Counted from the first letter of the stretch, positions 15,279 through 23,668 are shown. The stretch is 37,120 nt of DNA from Ktedonobacteraceae bacterium (GCA_014896635.1 JADBKA010000014.1:1-37120); one strand, 5' to 3'. Numbers and translations are program-made. Notes: a model not told the origin generated them from the sequence alone.

Positions 15279-16793
15279 ATGTCTGCCATCATGGGAGTCA
15301 TCAAGTACATCCTGGATCTCGGCCCCAGTGTCATGATGCCCATTATTATCTTCATTCTCTGCATGGTCTTCCGCATGCCTTTTGGCCGCTCTATTCGCGC
15401 GGCAATCATCATCGGCATCGGCTTTATTGCGATCAACCTGGTCATCGGCCTGATGGTCAATACGCTTGGTCCGGCTACACAGGCAATGGTACAGAATATC
15501 GGCATTAAGCTGGATGTCATCGACGTTGGCTGGCCGGTTGCAGCAGCCATCTCCTTCGGCACAGTATCGGTTGTTCCCTGGGTATTCGTCCTGGGCATCA
15601 TTCTGAACCTGGTGCTCATCTTCGTGCGCTTTGTCAAAACGCTCGATGTGGATATGTGGAACTACTGGCACTTTATATTCACAGCGGCGTTTGTCTACGT
15701 GATCACGCAGAGCCTGCCGATTGCTATAGCTCTGGCGCTGATTACGGAGCTAGTGGTGTTGAAACTCGCAGATCTCTCGGCGCCCGTGACACAGGACTAC
15801 TACGGCATGCCGGGCATCTCACTCCCTCACACTGAAACCGTTGGCTGGTCCCCCGTCGGCTGGACACTGAACAAGCTGCTTGACCGCATTCCAGGATTGA
15901 ACAAGCTACATGCCGATACTGGCACGATTCAGGAGCGGTTCGGCATTGTGGGTGAGCCAATGATTGTCGGCCTGGTGCTTGGCCTGCTCATCGGTATCCT
16001 GGCCTATTTCCCCGGCCTGGCTACTAATTTCGGCGGCGCTTTTGCCAAAATCCTGACCACCGGCATCACATTGGGCGCTGTCATGCTGGTCCTGCCGCGC
16101 ATGGTTGCCATTCTGATGGAGGGCCTGGTTCCGCTCTCAGAGGGGGCGCAGACGTTCATCAGCCAGCGTTTCCCGGGACGTGAGCTGTACATCGGGCTGG
16201 ACGCGGCTATTGTGATCGGCTTTGCCAACAACATGACGGTTGCGCTGCTGATGGTGCCGATCACGCTGGTACTGGCTATTCTGCTCAGTTTTGCCGGGTT
16301 AAATCATGTGCTGCCCTTTACTGACCTGGCTGTACTGCCTTTCCTGGTCATCTGGGCCAACACCTGGTCGCGCGGTAACGTGGTACGCGGCGTGATCATC
16401 GCCACGATCTTCATGGCCGGTATCCTCTCCGTCGCCACATTCCTGGCGCCGATGACGGTGGAGCTGGCAAAGGGCGCACACTTCGCCATTCCGAAAGGTG
16501 CGGTCTCGATCTCCAGCCTCGACTCCGGCGCACACATCCTGCCGTTTGTGCTGGTCTTCTTCTTCGCGTTGAGCCAGATCGGCTCTTACGGGCCAGTCTT
16601 TATGGTCTGGTCCATCCTCTGGGTGGTCTTTACCGTCGTCTGCTATATCATCTACTTCATCTATTGCCGCTCCCATGTTCCCGGTATGGATGACAAAGCC
16701 CTTTACGCCAGGGCAGAAGAGGAATCGATGCTGGAAATGGAAAGCGGCATGGCAGGCATGCAGGAAGGTGGCGAAGCTGTAGCCGGCCAGTGA
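15279..16793 (+). CDS. gatC: PTS galactitol-type EIIC membrane permease
   Basis: A 504-residue integral membrane protein of the GatC family with about 10-12 helices. Family-like features are GPSVMMPIIIFILCMVFRMP near the N-terminus, DYYGMPGISLPHTE, DTGTIQERFGIVGEPMIVG, LSEGAQTFISQRFPGRELYI and a long hydrophobic C-terminal half. I start at ATG 15279 because GGAGG lies 8 nt before it, 11 codons after the first in-frame candidate. The acidic Met/Glu-rich tail (about 475-504) is cytoplasmic. It moves a polyol, possibly galactitol or a smaller relative, while EIIB phosphorylates it. Confidence 0.9.
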   Translation: MSAIMGVIKYILDLGPSVMMPIIIFILCMVFRMPFGRSIRAAIIIGIGFIAINLVIGLMVNTLGPATQAMVQNIGIKLDVIDVGWPVAAAISFGTVSVVPWVFVLGIILNLVLIFVRFVKTLDVDMWNYWHFIFTAAFVYVITQSLPIAIALALITELVVLKLADLSAPVTQDYYGMPGISLPHTETVGWSPVGWTLNKLLDRIPGLNKLHADTGTIQERFGIVGEPMIVGLVLGLLIGILAYFPGLATNFGGAFAKILTTGITLGAVMLVLPRMVAILMEGLVPLSEGAQTFISQRFPGRELYIGLDAAIVIGFANNMTVALLMVPITLVLAILLSFAGLNHVLPFTDLAVLPFLVIWANTWSRGNVVRGVIIATIFMAGILSVATFLAPMTVELAKGAHFAIPKGAVSISSLDSGAHILPFVLVFFFALSQIGSYGPVFMVWSILWVVFTVVCYIIYFIYCRSHVPGMDDKALYARAEEESMLEMESGMAGMQEGGEAVAGQ

Positions 16794-16810
16794 CGTTATG
16801 AGTCCTCATA

Positions 16811-16840
16811 GGCGAGGCAACTCTCTCAGGTTGCCTCGTC
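16811..16840 (+). other. Hairpin after the EIIC gene
   Basis: CGAGGCAAC (16813-16821) and GTTGCCTCG (16830-16838) form a perfect 9-bp stem with an 8-nt loop, extended by two more pairs. It lacks a T run, so it may protect the upstream PTS message or partly reduce downstream expression. Confidence 0.55.
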
Positions 16841-16899
16841 TCCGGCAGGGCAAGATTGGTACAGGGTTCAGAGCTGATTGCACGAACAGGAAGATAGCC

Positions 16900-17364
16900 A
16901 TGATCAAAGTGATGGTCGATTATATGATGGGGCCGCTTGGCCGGAGCCTGGAGGCGGCCTATCTTGATCACGGCGTGCAGGCCAGCCTGCTCGTCCTCGC
17001 CTGGATGGTTGTCGTGTTTATAGGACTGCGCGGCGTTGCTCGCATGCGCCGCTTGCTGCGCCTCTGGGTTGCAGAAGTGTTGCCGCACTATGATTTCGCT
17101 GACAGTCGCACACCGGAGCAGATCCTGCTGGCGCTTGAGCCGCGCTGGAACGCTGCCGCCTCACAGGTGCGCTTCATGCCAGGCTTCTACGGCCTCTGGA
17201 TACAACGGGCAACGCCTGACGGTTTGCGCTCGTATGCCGGCTTTACGCGCGAAGGGGTCAATCAATTGATCATGCGCATCACAGGCCATAGGAGAGCAAC
17301 TGCACTGGAGACCACTGGCACGGTCAGATCACGTTCTACCCGTACAGTTCGCAAGAAGCATTAG
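16900..17364 (+). CDS. Uncharacterised small membrane protein in the PTS operon
   Basis: A 154-residue protein starting at ATG 16900, with AGGAAG 7 nt before it. A longer frame starting at 16798 overlaps the hairpin and is rejected. One clear membrane helix (about 28-46, ASLLVLAWMVVVFIGLRGV) follows a short amphipathic start. A soluble, basic C-terminal part (about 50-154) contains LPHYDFADSRTPEQILLALE and ends in an Arg/Thr/Lys-rich tail. Size and topology recall GutM, but I see no clear sequence match. It lies between EIIC and the isomerase, so it may be an accessory of the galactitol-type system. Confidence 0.7.
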   Translation: MIKVMVDYMMGPLGRSLEAAYLDHGVQASLLVLAWMVVVFIGLRGVARMRRLLRLWVAEVLPHYDFADSRTPEQILLALEPRWNAAASQVRFMPGFYGLWIQRATPDGLRSYAGFTREGVNQLIMRITGHRRATALETTGTVRSRSTRTVRKKH

Positions 17365-17412
17365 TTTGATCATCATAAACAGAATATATATTAGCAAAGC
17401 GGGAGGGCTACA

Positions 17413-17874
17413 ATGACAACCAGCGAAATTGCGCTTGGTGCCGATGACGCCGGCCTGCCGCTCAAGGAGATCATTCGCCAGTATCTCGAAGAACAGGGTA
17501 TCCCTTACCGGGATTACACGCCTGTCTCTTTTGAAGGGATCGACTACCCGGATGTTGCGGTAACGGTTGCTCACGCGGTGGCACGCGGCGAACACACACG
17601 CGGCATTCTCTTCTGCGGCACAGGCATTGGCATGGCAATCACCGCCAACAAGGTGCCGGGCGTCTACGCGGCCCAGGCGCATGACACCTATTCTGCCGAG
17701 CGCGCGCGCAAGAGCAACAATGCACAGATATTGACGATGGGCGCGCGAGTGGTCGGGCCTGAACTGGCGAAGAGCATCGTTCGCGCCTGGCTCAACTCTG
17801 AGTTTAGCGGCGGCCCGTCGGCGGGCAAAGTAGCAAAGATAGAGCATATCGAGAAAGTAGAGAAAGCTGGCTAG
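17413..17874 (+). CDS. RpiB/LacAB-family sugar-phosphate isomerase
   Basis: A 153-residue aldose-ketose isomerase. It has the RpiB framework: IALGADDAGLPLKEII, a GIDYPDVA strand-helix, ILFCGTGIGMAITANKVPG with C68 as the likely catalytic base, and AAQAHDTYSAERARKSNNAQ. RpiB interconverts ribose and ribulose 5-phosphates. Relatives act on allose, galactose and tetrulose phosphates. The SNNAQILTMGARVVG segment differs from the SREHNDAN of ordinary RpiB and suggests a different substrate. With the GpsA-like enzyme next door it could turn a ketose phosphate made from a PTS polyol into an aldose phosphate (inference). GGGAGG precedes the ATG. Confidence 0.85.
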   Translation: MTTSEIALGADDAGLPLKEIIRQYLEEQGIPYRDYTPVSFEGIDYPDVAVTVAHAVARGEHTRGILFCGTGIGMAITANKVPGVYAAQAHDTYSAERARKSNNAQILTMGARVVGPELAKSIVRAWLNSEFSGGPSAGKVAKIEHIEKVEKAG

Positions 17875-17881
17875 CGGGCAA

Positions 17882-18943
17882 ATGGTGAGAGAAACATGTG
17901 CTATTCTGGGGGCAGGGGCGATGGGAACCGCTCTGGCGACTCCGCTCGTGCATAACGGGCAAGAGGTGCGGCTCTGGGGGACAGAACTGGATACCGCGCT
18001 GCTGCAAGAGCTACGAATGGGACGGCCTCATCCACGCCTGGATGTTGCGGTGAGCGAGCGCGTGGCGCTGTACGATCCACCAGACCTCGCGGCTGCTCTT
18101 GCCGGCGCAGATATCGTCGTCCTGGCGATCACTTCTGAAGGGGTTGTCTCGATCCTGCGGCGTGCGATACCATATCTTCAGCCGGGTCAACCATTACTGA
18201 TGGTGACAAAAGGGTTGGGCTATGATGCCCTGGGGCGCGTGAGCCTGCTCCCGCCGCTGCTGGCCGCAGAGCTACCTTCTTCCCTGCGAGAGAGCTGCCC
18301 GATAGTCGCGGCAGGTGGCCCTTGCAAAGCGAATGAAGTGGCCGCCGGCTGGCCGACGGCGACAGTCTATGGCAGCGCAGACCGGCAGGCACTTCTGCGC
18401 TGCCTGGACTGCTTCCAGACGGCAGTCTACCGCGTCCTGCCGACCGATGACATCACCGGGCTGGAAGTGGCGGCTGCTCTCAAAAATAGCTATGCCATCG
18501 CGCTTGGCATCTGTGACGGTCTCGAAGAGGTGAGTGCGCATCCCTGGCATAACTTGAAGGCCGCGCTCTTTGCCCAGGCTCAGGCCGAAATGATCCAGCT
18601 TGCCTGTATGCTCGGTGGACGCGACGAGACTGTGACGGGGCTGGCAGGCTGCGGCGACTTGGAAGTTACGGCGCTCTCTGGGCGCAATCGCCTCTTCGGC
18701 ATGTGCCTGGGACGTGGTGAGGCGGTCGCCGAGGCATTGGAGGCGATGCGCCGCCGGGAACAGACAGTCGAAGGAGTGGCTGCAACCCGTTTCGCCGTAG
18801 AGCTGGTTCGCCAGCTTGCCGGTGAAGGGCGCACAACACTGGAGGCATTTCCTCTCCTGTCAGCGATTCATGCGCTGCTGGAAGGCGCCACAAACCCGCT
18901 GGCATTGCTTAGCAGAGCAGCTTTGTTTCAGGCGTTAACTTAG
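17882..18943 (+). CDS. GpsA-like NAD(P)-dependent polyol-phosphate dehydrogenase
   Basis: A 353-residue homologue of glycerol-3-phosphate dehydrogenase. It has the Rossmann motif ILGAGAMGTALA (8-19), VTKGLG with the conserved Lys, AAGGPCKANEVAAG, the catalytic-helix segment VAAALKNSYAIALGICDG and GLAGCGDLEVT with GRNRLFG. GpsA interconverts dihydroxyacetone phosphate and sn-glycerol 3-phosphate. Here the setting, 7 bp after an isomerase gene in a polyol PTS operon, suggests oxidation of the imported polyol phosphate to a ketose phosphate. Changes such as GGPCKANE, where GpsA has GPSFA-type sequence, support a changed substrate. A true GpsA role cannot be excluded. Confidence 0.82.
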   Translation: MVRETCAILGAGAMGTALATPLVHNGQEVRLWGTELDTALLQELRMGRPHPRLDVAVSERVALYDPPDLAAALAGADIVVLAITSEGVVSILRRAIPYLQPGQPLLMVTKGLGYDALGRVSLLPPLLAAELPSSLRESCPIVAAGGPCKANEVAAGWPTATVYGSADRQALLRCLDCFQTAVYRVLPTDDITGLEVAAALKNSYAIALGICDGLEEVSAHPWHNLKAALFAQAQAEMIQLACMLGGRDETVTGLAGCGDLEVTALSGRNRLFGMCLGRGEAVAEALEAMRRREQTVEGVAATRFAVELVRQLAGEGRTTLEAFPLLSAIHALLEGATNPLALLSRAALFQALT

Positions 18944-19073
18944 GAGGTCCAGGGGGAGCGCATGCTTCCTGGCGGGGTTCGGGGTGTCCCCCGAAAAATC
19001 CTTTTTTTCCTGTTTTTTTCTCTTTTGAGAGAGAAGGAATACCCCCTTAAGTTCACGCCTATGGGGTAGCTCC
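18944..19073 (+). repeat. Intergenic repeat, copy 3
   Basis: It starts AGGTCCAGGGGGAGCGCATG and CTTCCTGGCGGGGTTCGGGG, then TGTCCCCCGA and T-rich runs, and ends CTTAAGTTCACGCCTATGGGG (from 19047). Both ends match the copy at 14542. It starts right after the GpsA-like stop, inside an operon. Confidence 0.65.
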
Positions 19074-19076
19074 CAG

Positions 19077-19098
19077 ATCTCCTTCAAAACAAGGAGAT
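19077..19098 (+). other. Hairpin that could hide a ribosome site
   Basis: ATCTCCTT (19077-19084) pairs perfectly with AAGGAGAT (19091-19098) around a 6-nt loop. The 3' arm contains the AAGGAG ribosome site of the 15-codon frame that follows, so folding would block its translation. Confidence 0.5.
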
Positions 19099-19103
19099 TT
19101 GAT

Positions 19104-19151
19104 ATGAATAGTCTTGTTTATAAACAGGCATCAGGCAATGACGCTTTTTAG
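19104..19151 (+). CDS. Possible 15-residue leader peptide before the EIIA gene
   Basis: An ATG at 19104 with AAGGAG 7 nt upstream opens a frame for MNSLVYKQASGNDAF and a stop. Its last codons overlap the 5' arm of the stem TCAGGCAAT (19131-19139) / ATTGCCTGA (19161-19169), so translating it would open that stem. This is the layout of a leader peptide controlling the downstream gene, but no codon bias hints at a sensed amino acid. Chance cannot be excluded for so short a frame. Confidence 0.3.
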   Translation: MNSLVYKQASGNDAF

Positions 19152-19169
19152 AGAAGCATTATTGCCTGA
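19131..19169 (+). promoter_or_regulatory. Hairpin in the EIIA leader
   Basis: The perfect 9-bp arms TCAGGCAAT and ATTGCCTGA are separated by 21 nt and end 18 nt before the EIIA ATG. No T run follows. It may control translation of EIIA. Confidence 0.45.
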
Positions 19170-19187
19170 GAACAGGTAGCATCGAAG

Positions 19188-19709
19188 ATGATCGCAAAAA
19201 ACCTGGAATTCCAGACCACACTCAACGGCGTGACCATGCCGGTCCTGGTTCTGTGGGGCTTGACGGCACCTGACAAAGACGACCTTTTTGCCATTGTTCA
19301 CGATGAGTTGCTGCAACGAGGATGGGTTCATGAAACCTACCTCGAAGGCGTCAGGCAGCGCGAGCAGGTCTACCCGACTGGCCTCGACTTCGGCGATTTC
19401 GCCGTCGCGCTCCCCCATGTTGACTGCGAGCATGTGATCCGCTCTGCACTGGTTATGGCACTGGTAGAGGAGCCGCTGCACTTTCAGGCGATGGATGACC
19501 CGGCCCAGTCGCTGGCCTGCCGGCTTGCCATCTTCCCGGTACTCGCCTCCAGCGGAGACCAGCTCATCTTTCTTAGCGCGGTGACAACGGCGCTCCAGCA
19601 GCCGGGATTTTATGAGCGCATCATCCAGCAGGAATCGCCGGAAGCAGCAGCGGCTATGCTGGATAGGATGTTTTCGTCTTACCGTAAGGAAGAAGAACCT
19701 GCACATTGA
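19188..19709 (+). CDS. gatA: PTS galactitol/fructose-type EIIA component
   Basis: A 173-residue protein of the PTS_EIIA_2 family. The motif YPTGLDFGDFAVALPHVDCEHV places the phospho-histidine at H77. The family fold is seen in DDLFAIVHDELLQRGWVHETY at the start and AQSLACRLAIFPVLASSGDQLIFLSAV-like strands (about 100-130). It takes phosphate from HPr and hands it to the GatB-type protein encoded at 14853. It is separated from gatBC by three enzyme genes and a repeat copy. The ribosome site is weak. Confidence 0.9.
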   Translation: MIAKNLEFQTTLNGVTMPVLVLWGLTAPDKDDLFAIVHDELLQRGWVHETYLEGVRQREQVYPTGLDFGDFAVALPHVDCEHVIRSALVMALVEEPLHFQAMDDPAQSLACRLAIFPVLASSGDQLIFLSAVTTALQQPGFYERIIQQESPEAAAAMLDRMFSSYRKEEEPAH

Positions 19710-19741
19710 GGATTGCTGATGGAAAGCGAGGAGAAAAGTCA

Positions 19742-20734
19742 ATGCCAATGCGCGCTTCGCGCTATTCACAGGATGAGATCATCCGTTGCGCCTGGCTGTA
19801 CTACGAGCAGGATTATACCCAGGACGAGATAGCTCGCAAGCTGGACATGAGCCGCGCGCGAGTTGTGCGCCTGCTCAAAGAGGCCAGAGCGCGCGGGCTG
19901 GTGCAGATCAAGATCAACGCACCCATCAACCTGCTGGCGCTGGCGGAGCGCCTGCAAACGCTGTATCGCCCTCTCAATCTCAACCGTGTCTATGTGGTGC
20001 AGACGGTCGCGGATGCGGAAGAACAGAAGATCCTGCTGGCCCGCGAACTGGGATCGGTCTTCACGCCACGTCGCGGCGATTCCATTGCGATTTCATGGGG
20101 GACGACACTGAGCTATGCGGTCGATCTGCTGCCGCCGCAACCAGCGATGGATCTCACCATCATCTCCATCCTGGGGGGCATTCAGGGTAGTATCCATACT
20201 GCCAATCCGTACGATATCGCCTTTCGCCTGGGACAGCGCTGGCATGCCGCCGTCTACATGCTCCAGGCGCCGGCTTTCGTGCGCGATCCTGAAGTGTCGG
20301 CACTGCTCTTGCGTGAAGAGAGCTTGCAGGAAACGCTGGAACTGGCAAGCCACGCGCGCGTTGCGCTCTTCAGCGGCGGCGAACTGTCAGATAACTCGAC
20401 GCTGGAGCGCCTGAACGCGATCAGCCGCGAGGAACGGCTCTGGCTTCTCTCGCGCGGCGCGGTAGGCGATCTGCTTTGCCATTTCCTGGATAGCGAGGGC
20501 AATATCCTTGACCTGCAAGGGCGGCTCACCACGATCAGTTTACCCCTGGAAAGGCTCAAACGCATTCCTGAACGTATCTGCCTGGGTGGCGGACCGGCCA
20601 AACACGAGATCATCCTGGCGATGCTGCGCGGCGGCTACATCACCACACTGATCACCGACGAAGTAACGGCACACTATCTGGCCGAAAAAGCAGTTGCCCC
20701 CCCTGCTGCTACCGCCAGCAGAGGAACAATGTGA
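19742..20734 (+). CDS. SorC/DeoR-type sugar-binding transcriptional regulator (first of two)
   Basis: A 330-residue regulator. I use ATG 19742 with GAGGAG 9 nt upstream and reject a TTG start 12 codons earlier. The N-terminal helix-turn-helix reads AWLYYEQDYTQDEIARKLDMSRARVVRLLKEARARGLVQI (given here only as its ends: AWLYYEQDYT to RGLVQI, about 16-54). The SorC sugar-phosphate-binding domain follows (SISWGTTL-like AISWGTTLSYAV, SILGGIQGSIHTANPYDIA, SRGAVGDLLCHFLD, CLGGGPAKHEIILAMLRGG). SorC-family proteins respond to the phosphorylated substrate of their own operon. It is co-transcribed with the enzymes here and may bind the TGAAC-N3-TTGTGCA sites. Confidence 0.9.
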   Translation: MPMRASRYSQDEIIRCAWLYYEQDYTQDEIARKLDMSRARVVRLLKEARARGLVQIKINAPINLLALAERLQTLYRPLNLNRVYVVQTVADAEEQKILLARELGSVFTPRRGDSIAISWGTTLSYAVDLLPPQPAMDLTIISILGGIQGSIHTANPYDIAFRLGQRWHAAVYMLQAPAFVRDPEVSALLLREESLQETLELASHARVALFSGGELSDNSTLERLNAISREERLWLLSRGAVGDLLCHFLDSEGNILDLQGRLTTISLPLERLKRIPERICLGGGPAKHEIILAMLRGGYITTLITDEVTAHYLAEKAVAPPAATASRGTM

Positions 20735-20738
20735 GACG

Positions 20739-22250
20739 ATGCCTGTAAAAATTGACAACTATGTTATTGGCGTTGATATGGGAACGCAAGGAGTGCGCTG
20801 CCTTGCCGTGACAGCCGATGGAACAGTGCTGGCACGCGCGGCGCTCTCGCTACCGGCTGAATCGCTTGCGCTTGCGACCGGCACTGACGGCGTCTCCGAA
20901 CAGAACGCAGAAGACTGGTGGAACATTACGTTCAATGCCCTCGGACAGCTCGCGGCAGATCTGGCAGTCGCGGGAATCCCGCCAGAGGCAGGGAGCGCGC
21001 TCTGTATCTCCGGCACATCCGGCACATTCGTTCCGCTCGATGCCGCGCATCGTCCCTTGCGCCCGGCCATCATGTACAGCGACGGGCGGGCGACTGAGGA
21101 AGCCGCGCGCTGTAACGCGGCTCTCGTCACGCTCTGTGAGGAGGCAGGCTATCGTTTCAATACCTCTTTTGCGCTGCCCAGGCTGCTCTGGCTTGCCAGG
21201 CACGAGACGGCAACAATCGCGCGTACCGCTTTGATCGCTCACCAGGCAGACTATCTCGCTGGACAGCTCACCGGCATCTGGGGAATCAGTGACTACCACA
21301 ACGTGCTCAAGACGGGCTACGACCTGCTGGCCGAACGCTATCCACCGGAAATCGCCAGCGAACTGCACCTGTCGCCGGCGCTTTTTCCGCGTGTGGTGGC
21401 GCCCGCCACGCCCATCGGCTCTCTCCGCGCAGATCTGGCTAAGGCGCTGAAGCTCAATCCACACCTGCTGGTGGTCGCCGGCACAACCGACGGCTGCGCC
21501 TCACAGTTCGCCGCAGGAGCCAGCGCGCCGGGGGAGTGGGTCTCTTCGCTTGGTACCACTCTGACAATCAAGGGAGTAAGCAATACCCTGATCAAAGATC
21601 CTCAAGGCCGGGTCTACTGCCATCGCCATCCCGAACAGGGCTGGCTGCCCGGCGGCGCCAGTAATAGCGGCGGCGAGATCCTGCTGCGCCGCTTTGCCGG
21701 AGCCGACCTGGCTGCATACGATAACAGGACGGCTTCACTGGCTCCAACTTCTCTGCTATGCTATCCATTAGTGCGGCATGGTGAGCGTTTCCCTTTTGTC
21801 GCGCCCGACGCCGAAGGTTTCCTGCTCGATCCACAGGACCAGGCACGAGGACAACTCGATCTTTCCTATGTCGCCGCTCTCGAAGGGGTTGCACTGCTCG
21901 AACGCCTTGCCTATGAGGTGGTAAGCAATCTGGGCGCACCACTGCACGGGCCAATCCGCACCGTTGGCGGCGCTGCGCGGAGCCGGCTCTGGTTACGCAT
22001 CCGCGCGTCTGTCTGCAACCGGCCTTTCGTTGTGCCGGCCATCGCCGATCCCGCCATGGGTGCGGCCATGCTGGCAGCCAGCGGACGCTGCCATGCCAGC
22101 TTACAAAGTGCGATCCACTCGATGGTTCACCATACCATCGAGATCGAACCGGAAGCACAATGGACTGCGATCTACGAAGAACGCTATGCGTGGTTCAAAG
22201 AGGAACTACAAAAGCGAAGATATCTTTCTACCAGAAACAACAGAGATTGA
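20739..22250 (+). CDS. FGGY-family carbohydrate kinase
   Basis: A 503-residue sugar kinase starting at ATG 20739, 4 bp after the regulator's stop. An earlier in-frame start inside that gene is less likely. Seen are the N-terminal phosphate loop YVIGVDMGTQGVRCLAV, CISGTSGTFVPLD, PAIMYSDGRATEEA, the second-domain GTTDGCASQFAAGAS, SSLGTTLTIKG and the ATP-site segment VGGAARSRLWLRIRA. The closest subgroup appears to be the ribulokinase/xylulokinase-like D-ribulokinases. It would phosphorylate a free ketose, for example ribulose, xylulose or deoxyxylulose. That is odd beside PTS systems that already phosphorylate their substrate, so it may handle a dephosphorylated or separately imported sugar. 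Confidence 0.85.
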   Translation: MPVKIDNYVIGVDMGTQGVRCLAVTADGTVLARAALSLPAESLALATGTDGVSEQNAEDWWNITFNALGQLAADLAVAGIPPEAGSALCISGTSGTFVPLDAAHRPLRPAIMYSDGRATEEAARCNAALVTLCEEAGYRFNTSFALPRLLWLARHETATIARTALIAHQADYLAGQLTGIWGISDYHNVLKTGYDLLAERYPPEIASELHLSPALFPRVVAPATPIGSLRADLAKALKLNPHLLVVAGTTDGCASQFAAGASAPGEWVSSLGTTLTIKGVSNTLIKDPQGRVYCHRHPEQGWLPGGASNSGGEILLRRFAGADLAAYDNRTASLAPTSLLCYPLVRHGERFPFVAPDAEGFLLDPQDQARGQLDLSYVAALEGVALLERLAYEVVSNLGAPLHGPIRTVGGAARSRLWLRIRASVCNRPFVVPAIADPAMGAAMLAASGRCHASLQSAIHSMVHHTIEIEPEAQWTAIYEERYAWFKEELQKRRYLSTRNNRD

Positions 22251-22261
22251 GGGAGTAACTT

Positions 22262-22888
22262 ATGGATGTTGCCGTACCGGCCATCACACGCTTATTGCTT
22301 GTACGACATGGACAGACACGCACTACCCGCGACGGCGCTTTCTGCGGTACCACAGAAGTACCTCTGACAGAGGTCGGCCAGGCCCAGGCGCGAGCACTGG
22401 CCGAGCGATTACGCCGCGAACATATCGACGCGCTATACTCCAGCCCACAGCAGCGTGCGCACGAGACCGCCGCGCCTATTGCTACCGCTCTGAATCTGGA
22501 AATACAGACACATAGCGCATTGCGCGAAATGAATTTTGGCGAATGGGAAGACCGGCGCCGCGCCGACCTGGCACATGAGCAGCCGAACGCGCTGGCGCTG
22601 TGGGATCGCAGTTCCTGGAAGGCTCACCCGCCAGGAGGTGAGACATTGCAGGAAGCAACGGCGCGCATCGTCGGCTGCGTAAGCGGATTGCTGGACATGC
22701 ATGCCGGTCAGACGCTCCTCATCGTCAGCCATAAGAGCATCCTGCGCCTGCTGATCTGTCATCTGCTCGATATGCCGCTTTCCGGCGCCCGCCTGCTCGA
22801 AATAAGTCCGGCGAGCCTGTCGGAACTGCGCGTGATCGACGACCAGGTACAGCTTTTTTTGCATAATGATACGACTCATCTTTTCTAA
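22262..22888 (+). CDS. Histidine phosphatase family protein (phosphoglycerate mutase-like)
   Basis: A 208-residue protein with the catalytic LLLVRHGQT motif (R15, H16), LYSSPQQRAHETA with the second Arg, the acid segment LREMNFGEWE and IVSHKSILRLLI with the second His. It resembles alpha-ribazole phosphatase and broad sugar-phosphate phosphatases. Lying between a sugar kinase and an aldolase, it probably removes phosphate from a pathway sugar phosphate, perhaps to relieve sugar-phosphate stress (inference). GGGAG precedes the ATG. Confidence 0.85.
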   Translation: MDVAVPAITRLLLVRHGQTRTTRDGAFCGTTEVPLTEVGQAQARALAERLRREHIDALYSSPQQRAHETAAPIATALNLEIQTHSALREMNFGEWEDRRRADLAHEQPNALALWDRSSWKAHPPGGETLQEATARIVGCVSGLLDMHAGQTLLIVSHKSILRLLICHLLDMPLSGARLLEISPASLSELRVIDDQVQLFLHNDTTHLF

Positions 22889-22918
22889 CACAGCCCAAAA
22901 GAGAGGAGACTCTGTACT

Positions 22919-23596
22919 ATGCGTCTGGCTGAATTACGCAGCGAAGTCGCCCGTTATGCCAGAAAAATGTATGAGAGCCAGCTTGTACGCGCCACTCAGG
23001 GCAACTTGAGCGCGCGCGATCCGCACAGCGGGCTAGTCTGCATCACACCGAGCGGCGCCGATTACCAGTTACTGACCGCAGAAGATATCGTTGTCGTCGA
23101 TGAACAGGGCAAAGTCGTCGAAGGCAGGTGGTATCCTTCGGTGGAAACGCCCCTGCATACGCTGATTCTGCGCCGCCGTCCCGATATTCACTGCGTGATG
23201 CACACCCACTCACCCTATGCGACAGCTTTCGGCGTCGTCTATCAGCCTCTGCCGATGATTCTGGCAGAATCCGCCCTCTGCCTCGGTGGCGAAGTCCCTA
23301 TCGCGCCATACCAGATGTCAGGCACAGCCGAATTCGCCGAGCTGATCGCTAATACGCTCGGCAATCGCTCCGCCCTGATCTGGGGTAATCACGGAGCAAT
23401 GGTGGTGGGACCTGACCTGCCCCACACCTTTTCCATCGCTCACGCCCTGGAAGATAGCGCGAAAGTCTACACCATCGCCCGCCAGTTGGGAACACCCGTT
23501 GCTCTGCCATCGGACGAGATCGAGAAACTGCATACCTTCTGGACACAAAACTACGGCCAGAAGGCACTGGCACAGGAGACAGGACACCAGCACTGA
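22919..23596 (+). CDS. Class II aldolase (fuculose-phosphate aldolase / ribulose-phosphate epimerase family)
   Basis: A 225-residue zinc-dependent aldolase. Seen are TQGNLSARDP, ITPSGADYQLLTAEDIVVVD, E76 in PSVETPLHT, the metal histidines H95 and H97 in VMHTHSPYAT, and H158 in GNHGAMVVG. The family cleaves ketose 1-phosphates to dihydroxyacetone phosphate and an aldehyde, or epimerises ribulose 5-phosphate. Glu in the 73-like position favours an aldolase. AGAGGAGA lies before the ATG. It ends the first plus-strand transcription unit, since a new promoter follows at 23639. Confidence 0.87.
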   Translation: MRLAELRSEVARYARKMYESQLVRATQGNLSARDPHSGLVCITPSGADYQLLTAEDIVVVDEQGKVVEGRWYPSVETPLHTLILRRRPDIHCVMHTHSPYATAFGVVYQPLPMILAESALCLGGEVPIAPYQMSGTAEFAELIANTLGNRSALIWGNHGAMVVGPDLPHTFSIAHALEDSAKVYTIARQLGTPVALPSDEIEKLHTFWTQNYGQKALAQETGHQH

Positions 23597-23638
23597 GCAG
23601 AGCGCACCGGGGCAGTCCCGCTCCTTCCTGCTCTCCTA

Positions 23639-23668
23639 TTGACACTCACCCGCTTAACATGGTACAGT
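23639..23668 (+). promoter_or_regulatory. Promoter of the E1/E2/HPr operon
   Basis: TTGACA (23639-23644), 18 bp, then TACAGT (23663-23668). Transcription would start near 23675, inside the first of two operator-like sites. Confidence 0.7.
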
